A stretch of 64,000 nucleotides of DNA. It comes from Hypericum androsaemum. Taxonomy: Eukaryota; Streptophyta; Magnoliopsida; Malpighiales; Hypericaceae. Shown one piece after another: positions 1 to 10,705 of the stretch. The position numbers were made by a program, and so were the translations under genes. The notes beneath the pieces are model-generated. The model was not told where the DNA came from. It worked only from the letters and a program-made list of their open reading frames with translations, and did not search any database. How positions within the stretch are numbered: the first letter of the stretch is position 1; each line of letters begins with the position of its first letter. The DNA lies in assembly GCA_963995505.1 (NCBI GenBank), contig OZ023188.1, positions 6,572,001-6,636,000 of the forward strand, read 5' to 3'.

Positions 1-195
1 GATTACAATACGCAATAAGTGAACGAGGATTTGGGGGCTTGAAGGGCATGCTATACATGACCGTTGGGAGGACGAAGTCTAGTCAGATAAACCCAATTGC
101 CCCAATGACGCCATTTATATCTCTGAAAAAGGGAAGCATGGCTGGCATGAAACTGCACAATATTACGTAAAGGGTTCGAAAGATCAACATGTGAA
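1..195 (-). pseudogene. Amino-acid/GABA transporter (AAAP family) 3' fragment, copy 1
   Basis: Read on the minus strand, this stretch encodes [20 protein letters not shown], then a TGA, then LDFVLPTVMY and KPPNPRSL. The pattern (small polar loop, G-A-[IV]-G-F-I, then L-D-F-V-L-P) is typical of the last membrane segments of plant AAAP transporters of the GABA/lysine-histidine type. The stop replaces an Arg codon (CGA) that survives in the paralogue near 40.75 kb, so this copy is a pseudogene. It is cut by the window edge, so the C-terminus is not visible. The family assignment is from remembered family motifs, not a search. Confidence 0.6.
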
Positions 196-240
196 TGAGG
201 TTACTTTTTGAGAATACGATATGATTTATATCTTCAGACT

Positions 241-660
241 TCTTTTTCATGATCTCGTAATAATCCTGAATTTGAATTGGATATTTGTTGCATCAGTAAA
301 ACATAAAACTATAAGTTTTATAAAAAATAATGGTATCACATGATACACAGATTAGCTGATAAAAATTGCATGTTTTGACTCAATAAAATTTTTTAGTTAG
401 ACCACAAAAAATACAAATGTGTTAAAATTGTTTTTTTTAGAATTAAAAATACAAATGTGTTAACATTGTTGAGCGTGCATAGTTTCATAAAAAAATAATG
501 GAAGGGGGAGGAGTGTTGTAGTTTTTTTATTGAACATATAGCAACACAAAGTCTGTTAACCTTGACTGGTAATAACGGAAGTACCGTGACTTTATTGAAT
601 TTTTATTTCTAATATAGCCTTCAGACTGGGAAAGAGCAATATGGCTAGGTTTAGTAATAA
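241..660. repeat. Non-coding segment paralogous to 41,540-42,003
   Basis: AT-rich sequence with no convincing ORF. It matches the segment at 41.54-42.0 kb closely over its whole length, including the words TTTGTTGCATCAGTAAAAC and AGCGTGCATAGTTTCA. The match stops at the word GGTTTAGTAATA. Here the sequence jumps directly into the recurrent block, whereas the other copy continues for about 3 kb before reaching that block. A deletion in this copy is the simplest reading. Confidence 0.6.
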
Positions 661-1110
661 CAGGCCCAACTAGCCCCTCCAATTATACCCATCCCACAAC
701 GGCTAATCCCACCACCACCACTTAAACCAAACACCTTCCAATTCCAACGCCATGAGGGTTGCCTGTTTTACTCGGAGTGAAATCGAGGTTCGAGATCGGA
801 TCATCGCTTCGGGGACTTGCGTTAAATGATCGAGGGGACAGCTGCGGTGGCATCTCCAGCACCGTGCGGTTGCGCTCCAGTCGAACCTCCCCAGTTGAGT
901 ATCGGAAGGGAAGAAGTTGACTTCGCATTTGATTGCTTTTTTGTTGAGCTAAGATCAAACATTTTGCTTGAAGTCAGTTTGGACCTATGTCGACACAATG
1001 CAATTCCTCACATGGTCGTCAGGAACACGGTAATTTGATGTTGTAGATGGGTGCCGGAAAGAGAGAGGAGAGGAGGATGAGGAAGAAGAGAGGGGAGACT
1101 GAGGGATGTT
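661..1110. repeat. Recurrent 'GCCCAACTAGCCCC' block, copy 1 of 5
   Basis: This block starts at CAGGCCCAACTAGCCCCTCC and ends in a GA-rich tract near 1,055-1,110. Copies lie near 19.41, 34.50, 44.98 and 61.84 kb. On the minus strand it reads like a CT-rich leader followed by a short exon with MFDLSSTKKQSNAKSTSS. The reading frame behind that start differs among copies because of indels, so no common protein is preserved. It may be the 5' end of a dead gene. It marks the repeating unit of the locus. Confidence 0.55.
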
Positions 1111-2340
1111 TTTGAAAAATTATAAAAAAATAGGGGATTAAAAATGATATTTAATTTCGATCCAAATCACATTGCCAACCAGATAAAAAAGTCGTTCTTA
1201 AATTACAAGTTCATATCTCAAAAATTGCAAAATTACAATGATTAAAATTGAACTTTCTATAGATATTTAAAATTATTTGATATTTTAGTGTAATAAATAA
1301 TTAGACATATGTATCATTCTAAAATAAAAAATTATGGGCAGCCCATAATAAGAAATACATAGCCCAAGGTTTAAAGACTAACAGGTTTGTGACGAAATCA
1401 CTGGAATGGATTTTTTAGGAATTTCATAACTTGTGTATTTTTTGGAGGTTCTCGAATACTAAAGTTGTTCATTAAAGAGATTTTTGGATTCAACTCTTAT
1501 TAATATTAAAAAAATATTTTTAAAATAGAATATGAGAGCAGTTAATTTCAAATATAAGAACTAAGAGAAGCATTGGCAATTGAACTCGATATTACTATAT
1601 CTATGCGCCTAAATTTAAATGCGATCCAACCATAAGCAACTAAACTTAAACATAAGAAACATTAACAATCAAATCCAGTCACCATTTTCTGTAGCCATCT
1701 CTAGACATACACATCTCTGCCATCTTCTTTTTGTGTATCCCAGCACCTATCACAACCATTTATTTAAGAAATATTTCAATTATTTTCGATGAACTTTTTC
1801 AAATCCACCAAATATTCCAAAATTTTAACTCATGTCGCTCAAAAATTTTGGTCGATGAAATAATGAGGTAATCTTTTCACGAGAGTCGATTGAACCATAT
1901 TACAACGAAATGGTCAAATTGTTGTATTTATTTTTCTCATTTTTGGGAATTATAATCTCCAAAAAGAGTTCAATGAATAAAACAGTTTGAACCATTTCAT
2001 TATAAACGGTTCAATGTAATCCCCCAAAGGATTATCACATCATTTTCTCAACTAAATCTTTCAGGGACATAAATTAGACTTTTGAATGTTTGACAAATTG
2101 GGAAGGATGTGTTCGAGGAGGGAGACTAAAACTTGGGTTGGTCTTTTATGCTTCATCTATGCTCTTATTTATAATGAGCCTATGGCAATTCTGAAATTTG
2201 TTTGTTTTATGAGGAATGGAGTGTAACTTTTAAAAATTGATACTACTAGATCAATTAGAAATACAAATTGGCGATTCCCATGTAAATATAAATCGGAATC
2301 TGAAATGTTGCAAAAGCAATGAGAGAATGTGATAGCCCGT
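1111..2340. other. AT-rich non-coding stretch
   Basis: No ORF, splice-like exon or transposon end was recognised. The first part is partly shared with about 35.06-35.35 kb (for example the word ACGAAATCACTGGAATG). The remainder is absent from the paralogous unit at 19.8 kb, so it is either an insertion here or a deletion there. Confidence 0.5.
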
Positions 2341-3000
2341 AAATGATATATTCTGTCTTAATTACTTAAGTGATTTAATTTGAACTATCCATATCAACAA
2401 GGTGCACCTTTTTTTCTGGAACACATCCTCAAAAAATTCTAAAGTTAAATGCGTTTGTCCTGGAGTAGTCTTAGGATGTGTGACCTCCTGGAAAATTTTC
2501 AGGATGCGTGCGAGTGAGGACAAAGCACGCTGAAAAAGACCTGTGTTGATTTGCAGAGACAGTCGGTCGAATCACGGGGCGTTAAAAAGAATACATACAT
2601 GAAAAATGAATTCTTGAAAAGGTTTGATAGGTATTTTGTGGAGCAATTTTAATAAGAATATGGAAATGTCGAAATTGGATAATTTTCAAAGTGATCAAGT
2701 ACAATATAAATTTTCTTTTCCATTTTGTTCTCTATCATGTATGATAGTGGTTAAATTGGTCTAAAATTACATTTGATCTATGTTACCAAGACCTCTCCTA
2801 GTATAACAAAGAATCCATCTATTGTTCTGTGTACTGTATTTTAATTCTAGACTTGATTATTAATAAAAATTTCATAAAAAAATACATGAAAGATGAAATC
2901 TGGTTTAAATGGAGAATGTGGTGAATATTTGGAAATGTTCTCTAAAAAACTAAAAAATTAGTACAATTTCATTAGCGAAATCGAGCTCACCTAATTAGTG
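2341..3000. repeat. Non-coding segmental repeat, copy 1
   Basis: This region is homologous to 19,798-20,446, to 35,365-35,822 and to about 62,700-63,157. Shared words include TTTGATAGGTATT and TTTTGTTCTCTATCATGTATG. All copies end at ATCGAGCTCACCTAAT. In the 19.8-kb copy a 3.1-kb transposon sits exactly at that point. No coding potential was seen. Confidence 0.7.
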
Positions 3001-3109
3001 CTCGTAGGAAAGTGCTCTTCGAGTGTGCTTTTTCCCTTTCTTGTTATGCGACTCTCCTACCAAAACAAAAAGAAGAAATATGGAAAAATGTTTGCTCGCG
3101 AAGATTTTG

Positions 3110-4225
3110 GGGTTTTTTTCTTATATGGAGTGGAATTTTCCGACAAATCCCAGAATGGGGTTGTCAGAAATTTTTTTCCCTGTCTGGGGTTGTGCTAGAA
3201 ACCGCACAAAATTGTGCGTTTTCATTTGCAAGAAACCGCACGATTTTGTGCGATTTTTGCACAAAACTGCACGATTTTGTGCAGTTTTGTGCAACACAGC
3301 AACTTGATACATTATTTGATTTATTCCACTTGTAACTCATCGACTCTTGATTTTTAATATTCTTAGACTCTAAATTAGGAGAAGTAATAAACATCAAAGT
3401 TGTAGATATATGTCTCAACTTCACATAGCAACTTGAATCACCTCAAACGGACTGCGGAGTAAAAAGTTACGGTCCCCCAACCGAAATCAGTCGATACAAT
3501 TCGGTCAACTCTTTGACTTCAAATAAATTTTTGTCATATTTATACTTTGAATTTGGAGAAGTTATAAACTTCAAAATTGTAAATTTGTGTCTTACTTTAT
3601 ATAACAACTTGAATCACTTTAATTAGACTCCGGAGTAATAAGTTGTGGCTCCCCAACCAAAATTACCCGACTATTACTCGGTCGACTCTTGACTTCAAAT
3701 AAAATTTTGACACCTTTACACTTCTTATTTGGAGAAGTTACAAAATAAAAAGTTGTAGATATATATCTCAACTTCATATAGCAAATTGAATCACTTCAAT
3801 CGGACTCCGAAGTAAGAAGTTGTGGCTCCCCAACCGAAATCACTTTCAATTTTGATTGGAGGACCGTAACTTCTTACTCCGCAGTCCGTTTGAGGTGATT
3901 CAAGTTGCTGTGTGAAGTTCAGACATATATCTACAACTTTGATGTTTATTACTTCTCCCAAATTGGTGTCTAAGAATGTCAAAAAATTATTTAAAAGTCA
4001 AGAATCGATGAATTACAAGTGGAATAAATCAATTGTTGTGTTGCACAAAACCGCACAAAATCGTGCGGTTTTGTGCAAAAACTGCACAAAATCGTGTGGT
4101 TTCTTGCAAATGAAAACGCACAATTTTGTGCGGTTTCTAGCACAACCCCAGACAGGGAAAAAAATTTCTGACAACCCCATTCTGGGATTTGTCGGAAAAT
4201 TCCACTCCACATAAGAAAAAAACCC
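3110..4225. mobile_element. Fold-back (long inverted repeat) transposon, Mutator-like
   Basis: The two halves are inverted copies: 3,110-3,485 is the reverse complement of about 3,850-4,225. The element starts GGGTTTTTTTCTT and ends AAGAAAAAAACCC. It is flanked by the perfect 9-bp direct repeat AAGATTTTG at 3,101-3,109 and 4,226-4,234. The paralogues at 35.94 kb and 63.28 kb carry a single AAGATTTTG without the element, so they are empty sites. A 9-bp target duplication and long TIRs are hallmarks of Mutator-like elements. There is no transposase, so it is non-autonomous. The short ORFs in the arms are mirror-image by-products. Confidence 0.85.
3357..3842. repeat. Three degenerate tandem units (~177 bp) inside the fold-back element
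   Basis: Three diverged units begin near 3,357, 3,534 and 3,711. Each holds a block like GGAGAAGT..A..AAAC, then CAACTTGAATCAC, then a GACT.CGGAGTAA word, then CTCCCCAACC, then GACTTCAAATAAA (the third unit is cut short). The first unit overlaps the left arm, so the inverted copy near 3,850-3,990 is its mirror. Confidence 0.65.
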
Positions 4226-4658
4226 AAGATTTTGAGGTCAAAGTCAAACTCGAAAAAGGCAAAAAAAAATTATGTCGTATACTTAATTTTTTTAGATATT
4301 TATATAATATCATTATAAGATTACAAATTTTTTGAAGCTGCTTAAGTGGTTTATAATTTGAGGTTTAGAATATATTTGTTTAATGCAAGTTTCATGATTA
4401 ATAATAATCTTAAAAGGTATTTTACAACTACTAAATTTATTTTAATTTTTACGTTTATTTGGTTCATTTAATTTTAAACAATTTCAAACCTGAAATTTTT
4501 TTCTGTTTTGGATTGGATCTTCCCTCATTTAATTCGTCATTTCTTTTCTTAAACGATTGTCAATTCTTGAATAATCTGGTCCCGTTGAAACCTGAGTGAA
4601 AAAAATGTGTTTATATTTTTCTGAAATAGAAATTGAGAGGGAGAGAGCTTTCCTTTCC

Positions 4659-5520
4659 TTTTTTTTAAAGATGGCGCGTAACCTATATTAATATAAATAG
4701 GTTATAATATGAAGAAAGAAAATACATAGACAAATAACTGAGACACCAAACATATTAAAAAAAACTGATCCGCAACCAACAGAATGACATGGTAACACAG
4801 GGGGGAAGCGAAGGTCGGTCAAAAAATTACGAGAGCTAGCAACCGGGGCGAAGTTATATCGAGACAAGCTACGGCAGAAAAACCACAAGGTAACGTTGTA
4901 GACGTAACCAAGTGGGCATTTGAATGCATACAAGATGCACGCAAATGAGAGCCTAGGTCGAACAAATTCAACCAAGATAAGATTTGCCACCTGCGACAAA
5001 CGGAAAGGAATCGAGATCTGCTCGAATCTGAGATCCAGCCAAGGCTGACCCAAGCAAAAGATATCAAGAGCAAAATAACAAGCAGAAAACAAACACAGCC
5101 CACAAAACCACCAAACAATTGGGATTTAGGTAAAACATAGCTAGACAAACCAGATTAAAGATCAATCAGGGAAAAGGCCAATCGGAATTAACATACCAAC
5201 ACAAAATAAAGCAAAGCAAAGCACCGAAAGAAAATGAACAAGCGAACTACAGTTAAAGAAAGCAGTAAAGACCATCCGGGGAGGAGGTCAACAACGACCA
5301 ACCTCCCCGGCGACGACAGGAGACCCTCACAGGCACGCCAGCGGAAGAGCCAGATCTTGGAAGGAGGACCGATGCGGAAGGGGAATCAGAGAGGCTGGAA
5401 CAATGACGAGATGAGTTCTGGCCAGAGAAAACACCGGCCCGATGAGTTCCGGCGAGACGAGTTCCGGCAAGAGTTAACACCGGCAAGATGAGTTCCGGCA
5501 AGAGTTAACACCGGCTAATC
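4659..5520 (-). mobile_element. Non-LTR retroposon, copy 1 (no RT domain seen)
   Basis: The insert is flanked by a perfect 17-bp repeat, AGAGAGCTTTCCTTTCC, at 4,642-4,658 and 5,521-5,537. Its left edge is a T-run, meaning a poly(A) tail on the minus strand. The paralogues at 36,321-36,337 and 63,656-63,672 have the target word once and no insert. On the minus strand the 5' end has short GCCGG-containing tandem units, followed by a CT-rich body and a tail with TATATTAATATAAATAG. The minus-strand ORFs of 134 and 109 codons are not conserved between copies and match nothing I recognise. It is probably a non-autonomous LINE derivative. Confidence 0.75.
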
Positions 5521-5803
5521 AGAGAGCTTTCCTTTCCCAACAGTGTCCTTCTACACTAATTATGTCTCCCTTTTCCACCGCATTTTCAGAGTGTACTTTA
5601 ACTTGAGAAATTTAGAAAGCGAGCATCTACTTTAACTTGTACGTTATTTGCTCTCGTGATCTGGACACATTGATAAGTACTTCTTCACCATTATTACCTT
5701 TTGTTCCCGTGATTTGGTATTCTCGCTAAACTAGACGTGACTTGAAATTTTATTTTTGGGATTTATTTTTTGAAAATTGTATATATTTTGTCAACTAGCG
5801 GTT

Positions 5804-5999
5804 TTTTTAGTAAGTAAATTGATTTTATTAATATAATCAAAATTTACAAAAGATGTATTGTACAGGAGCGCTGAAATAAAACCACCTTCGCCCCTCCCCC
5901 AAACCCCAGAGAACAGCCCCATCCTCCAAACAGAGAACAGAGAGACTAGAAAATTATCAGAGGGTTTCCAAATACATAATGAGGTCCAAAGGAGCTTGT
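5804..5999 (-). mobile_element. Truncated LINE/retroposon 3' end, copy 1
   Basis: This insert of about 196 bp is bounded by the perfect 13-bp repeat TCAACTAGCGGTT at 5,791-5,803 and 6,000-6,012. A T-run at its left edge marks a minus-strand poly(A) tail. The tail region on the minus strand has AATAAAATCAATTT, which resembles a polyadenylation signal. Copies with the same flanks lie in segments A and B, so the insertion predates that duplication. Confidence 0.75.
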
Positions 6000-6012
6000 T
6001 CAACTAGCGGTT

Positions 6013-7516
6013 GTCTCCTAGTATCACGGGAATTGATTCCCTGTAATGAGTCACGTCCAATTTTTATTTACTACGAAAAACATGTGTTTTTTCAAACATT
6101 ACAAATATAAAAATATATATTAATTTTTGGTTTAATCATTGGTATCAGACTCACTGAATCAACTAATCCAATCCGAGCCGAGTAAGATATTTGAAATGTG
6201 GCAAAGCTCTACCAACAAGTATTGTTGAGATAGTCTTTTCCCAAAATTTGGGCTTACATTGTTCGAAATATGAATAATTGATGTTTACAAATTTTAAAAA
6301 CAACATGCTTCTATAATATCACAAGGTTGTATAATAGATCAATCCCAATAAGTTTATCTCGTCACAACAATATTCTAATCATGTTACCCCATACTAGTCC
6401 AATAGTTATGAGTGGCAAAAGAAATTCAGCCCAACATTATTCGAACTCCTCAATAGTTGCGAATATAATAGCTTGTAGGTAAAAAAATTCTATAATCTTA
6501 AATGATGACATTACTAATGACCTATTGTCATCTCGAGATTCGGAATTTTGGCTAAAGTAGACGTGCCTCGAAACTTGTTTACCTTTTGTTCAACTAGCGG
6601 GTTACAAGAATTGATTCCTTTGTCCCTTCCCCTAAAAAAGGATTCATTTGTCCCAAAATAGTAACTTATTTGCCTGATTGGGGTGTCATTGGTCACCTCA
6701 AATTTCTATTTACAACGAGTTTCAAAAATTGGATAAATAGTAAGAGATATAAATTTATTTATATAAATTTTGTATTCAAATATTACAAATATAAAAATAT
6801 TATTAGAATAATTATTTTTTAATTAGAATTTTACAATACTAGACTCTACACAATCGAGATTTACCAATAAAAAGCAACCTGTGTCATTATATCACTGATT
6901 ATGTATCCTAATGTGTTAATCTCGTTGCAACATACTCTAATCATGCTGTCTAATAGTTAAAGGGACACTTATAATAAGACATTTTTCAGTTTAATTAGTT
7001 CTTGAATTTTAGAACTAAGAAATGCGTAAAAGTTAAATATCTGTTGAAATAAGTTTATCATTTTTTAAATATTTTATCCAATTCAAATATGAATTAGTTG
7101 ATCTAATAGATCCAGATATTAGATGATAAAAAAAAAGTTAAGGGTGGCAAAAGAAATAGTCGAACAGTATTCGAACTCATCGATGGACACAACTACAAGT
7201 TTCTAGGTTAAACAAAATTTCTCTAATCTGAAATGATGATAATTGTCATTGCTGGTCAAAAATTGATGGAGAGAAGACTCTTATCCTACCCTAATTTTAT
7301 TCAACTTTTCTAAAATTGGGCCTAGGTAGAGTGTTCAAGAATTACCGACAAAAGAAAAAAGAGTGTTCAAGAATTGTTTCCCTTTTTTTTGAAGCGTAGT
7401 AATGGTAAGACGGATTCCGATGTCGGATTATGGTCGACACTCATCGACACAATTGTCTTCGTCAATGTTCAAAACTACCTAACACCATATGTTTTTAGAG
7501 AGTCACCTAACACCAT
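6013..7516. repeat. Non-coding region with internal diverged duplication
   Basis: No gene was seen. Two parts resemble each other about 0.7 kb apart: GAGTGGCAAAAGAAAT with TATTCGAACTC near 6,410 recurs near 7,143, and the words around CATTACAAATATAAAAAT recur near 6,100 and 6,780. A CAACTAGCGG word precedes both halves. Orthologous stretches lie at about 25.44-26.8 kb and 52.32-53.7 kb. Confidence 0.55.
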
Positions 7517-7524
7517 GTTATATC

Positions 7525-8110
7525 TACTGTATCGAGTAGAGAGTAACCTAACACCATGTTTGTGTCGTCGTCCTCCGAATTTTAAAATATGCCGTCCGAC
7601 CGGTCGGACCAGGATACGGGTGTAATTGCATACCGGATTTTGACCAAAAATTGGTTCACCTTGTGAACCGAACTAAATTTGGTCGGATAAAATGGTCAGA
7701 CCAAAAATCTGACCAACCAGAGGTGGTTCACCCAGATTTTTTAATAAAAAATACATATCTGGTCCGATCCGGTCTAATATTCCTATTGGTTATATTCAAA
7801 TTAAAAAATCTGGTCCGACCGGTGGTCCGTCCAATTAGACTTGTTGACCCAGAGTACCATCCAAAATTCGTATTTTGAAGACCATAAATTTTCTTAAGTG
7901 GATAATTTTGAATTTTGAAAGGAAGAGAAATGTGAAGAATCAACCAATAGTATGATTTTGGGTTTAGGAAAACTAATTAATTATTCCTCTCTCTTTTGCT
8001 TGTGCTAAATTCCAATATTACCCCTGAATATAATTTTATTGTCCAAATTATCCTTTTACTCCCTTTGATCCATTTCAGTGGGGACAATCCATGTCCCCAC
8101 CTAATCCGTG
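7525..8110. mobile_element. Insertion-like segment rich in GGTCCGACC/GGTCGGACC palindromes
   Basis: This segment is absent from the paralogous sites near 26.8 and 53.7 kb. The word CACCTAACACCATGTTATAT flanks it on both sides (about 7,504 and 8,108). Its interior carries CCGACCGGTCGGACC-type words also found in the TIR element at 57.4 kb, so it is probably a diverged relative. Intact terminal repeats were not found. A perfect hairpin, GTGGGGACA/TGTCCCCAC, lies at 8,078-8,100. Confidence 0.45.
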
Positions 8111-8878
8111 CCCCACCTAACACCATGTTATATCTACTATATCGATTAACTCAGATTTAAATTTAATAAATTTTTTAAAAATTTTAAAATTCTTATAATA
8201 AATATGTAACATTATTATATTTTAAAAGTTCAAATTCAAGATCTTAAACTAGTTGATCTAAAATTTCACTCATCAATTAAAAACAAACAAAGAAATTGAT
8301 ATATTAATTATGGACGTTGATATATTTTTTGGTGGAATAGACGTTGATATCTTGATAGAAACATTTTGATCTATTCTTCATCTTTAGCCAAAATTCAGAA
8401 TCTCGAGGTTACTATGGTGAAAAAAAAGTGAGCAAATGGTAATTATAATACGTTAAATTTGATAATCGGTTTGGAATCTATAAATCAATTTTCAGCAATC
8501 AATTCAGTAGACTTTTTTCAAGAAATTTTGTAAGTATCACTATTGGATAAATTTTAGTAAATACCAATATTTTACAGAATATATCAATTTACCAATATGG
8601 TAATTTACCAAATACATTAATAAATTTATAAGCCAACTTATAGATGATAACAAATATTATGTTTCTATTTAAATGTAATGTTGAATTATATTTATATCAA
8701 AATATCGAATTTACCAAATACTATTCCAGATCTAAATTAAGATCAGTAAGATTTTTTTAACATTTTGATATTCGATAAATTCAACATTCAAAATAAATAA
8801 ATATCGAATACACCCTATGAAGATCATAATATTTATGCTCGTGTCACCTCCTAGTGCACATTGGTAGGAGAGTGCACT

Positions 8879-8886
8879 TATAAATA
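8879..8886 (+). promoter_or_regulatory. Putative TATA box of HtrA-like copy 1
   Basis: TATAAATA lies about 190 bp upstream of the protease-like reading frame and is kept in all three copies. Just upstream is an inverted repeat, AGTGCAC with a 12-bp loop and GTGCACT. Its placement and conservation suggest a core promoter, but no transcript evidence is available. Confidence 0.4.
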
Positions 8887-9074
8887 GGTGGCTCACGATG
8901 TCACCTCCAAGCTCATCCGTAAACCTCATCTTCCGACTTAAAATATTCACTCCCTCCTCATAGCCGCAAGCTTAGGATTTAGCTTGTTATCTCTCTTCAT
9001 ACCTCAAAACATTTCCCAGAGGAAATAATTACATATACTTTCTACCATATTATATTGAACTATTTTACAACGAA

Positions 9075-9646
9075 ATGATTCAAATCGCCCTATTCATCAC
9101 AAATGAGAGGGGCAAATCAGCAACAGCAAACATGTGCGGGAGTTCTAATCTCCCCAAATGAGATACTGACTATTTACAATTATGTGAAGGATGACAACGA
9201 AACAATAGTCCGACGGGAAGGTGTATTCGGCTTAGACTTCAAGGTACAAGATGAATGCAGATCTCGCCATTCTGACGTTTGACACAACCGATGTTATAAA
9301 CTACGCAGGAGTTATTGAAGAAAGAATATACATTGGCCGAGAAATTCACGTCATAGGACCAGCACATGAAGGCCGATTCCAATACAACAATGGTTATGTT
9401 TCCCTCCCCCGACTTAAATTTGGTGACATAGTTTTTTCGTTAAATCCAAACACTGGCTATAAGCGGTCATATCCGTTAATGGGAGTGCAACTAGACCATT
9501 TGGAGCTTGGCCCGACTAATCTTTGTGGATCCCCAATGTTTGATTCCAAAGGGTACTTTATGGGATTGTTTTTCTGTTGTAATAACATAAACATACACTA
9601 TTGTATTCCAACTAAAATAATTAGGAAGTTCATCGCAAATAATTAG
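9075..9646 (+). pseudogene. HtrA/Do-like trypsin-fold protease relic, copy 1
   Basis: The reading frame starts MIQIAL, shifts frame once near 9,110 and again near 9,250, and ends with an open 131-codon stretch at 9,251-9,646. The order of motifs follows DegP/HtrA proteases. VLISPNEILTIYNYV occupies the place of the 'VLTAAHVV' catalytic-His region, with Asn at the His position. NADLAILTF matches the catalytic-Asp region and keeps the Asp. LCGSPMFDSKG matches the 'NSGGPLLDSKG' catalytic-Ser region, with Cys at the Ser position. With two of three triad residues changed and two frameshifts it should be proteolytically dead, unless splicing rescues it. There is no PDZ domain or obvious transit peptide. 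Confidence 0.55.
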
Positions 9647-9649
9647 AAT

Positions 9650-10685
9650 CTAGTTAATTTTACTATTTCTTATGGTGTTCCTATGGTGTGTCCGCGGTTT
9701 TTATGTACTACCTGTGTTCCTATTGTATCCCTATGTTGTTAATGTGCTACCTACGTGCAATTATTAATAAAATATTGATGCTATGGATATGGCTTGGCAC
9801 TTCTGTTGTGGAGGTAATCCTATCTGGTTCCGTTATTTAGCTTGCTTGCATTAGTGATCTTGTCCAGAAACATTCTATCTTGTGCCGGGTCAAATCTTGC
9901 CAAATTTTCCTTAGCGTTGTCACGCAAGGTTGCAGGTCTAACTCTAGGAAATGTTTCGGCCAAGAGATTTTGTCTTTCTATCTAAGACTAGCAACTTCTA
10001 AGATAAGCAGCAGCGGAGTACGGCATATACTTCTAATCTAAGATTTCTTATTGGTCTCGTTCTCGAATTCGGTTATTTTCTTATTATTGTTATTTTTTAA
10101 TGAAAAATGTAAGCTATTAATGAGTAAAAAGTTGTAACACGAGTACAGACTTGGGTCATCTTTTTTTTTGGGTGAGAACTTGGGTCATCTTTTTATACAA
10201 AGGCTAAAAGACTTAAGTTGCATCTTGGGCCAAGTTGGGCCTAGAAACACAGCAGAAGAAGGGAAGGTTCCTATAAGCTTTATGTACTTCCTCCCATGGC
10301 ATACAAAGTACTCCAATTGAGATTCCCACAATACATAAACTCCCATAAGAAAGGGAGTTCATGTATAACGTTCAACTACATCAGCTTGTTTATCTACTTT
10401 CGTTTCGGATATGTACCTGGGGTTAGTTATCGGGGCCTCAGTTTAACTCCAAAATAGTATCTCGAGTTCTACTCCATGATCAAAATGCCGAGGAGTTAAT
10501 AATTTGTCGACTTGAACCAAATACCTAAAATAATTGAAAACGAAAAAAAACGAGAAAATTTAAAAGATTGAGAGAAGCCTCCCCTTCTCTCTCACTGTGC
10601 AACTACATTGATGAGAGAGCGAGGAGAATGGCATCGAGGTATTTCTCTGGAGTTTCCAAACTAAAGCTTTTTGTTGGGGTTATCT
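9650..10685. other. Non-coding stretch downstream of HtrA-like relic
   Basis: No gene, splice-like exon or transposon end was recognised. The first 130 bp after the stop could be a 3' UTR; ATTAATAAAATATT near 9,761 resembles a polyadenylation signal. Confidence 0.4.
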
Positions 10686-10705
10686 AGTGACGCAGAAGAC
10701 TAAAG

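Noticed and set aside
3012..3335. Mirrored ORFs (MEWNFPTNPRMGLSEIFFP type) at 3.0-3.4 and 4.0-4.2 kb
   Set aside because: They are the two strands of the fold-back arms, and one extends out of the element into flanking DNA.
4688..5092. 134-codon minus-strand ORF with hydrophobic Cys-rich sequence
   Set aside because: It lies inside the retroposon body and its frame is not maintained in the copies at 24.3 and 51.1 kb.
9251..9646. A working 3C-like cysteine protease
   Set aside because: The Cys at the nucleophile position is suggestive, but the His site is Asn and the upstream half is frameshifted; decay explains it better.
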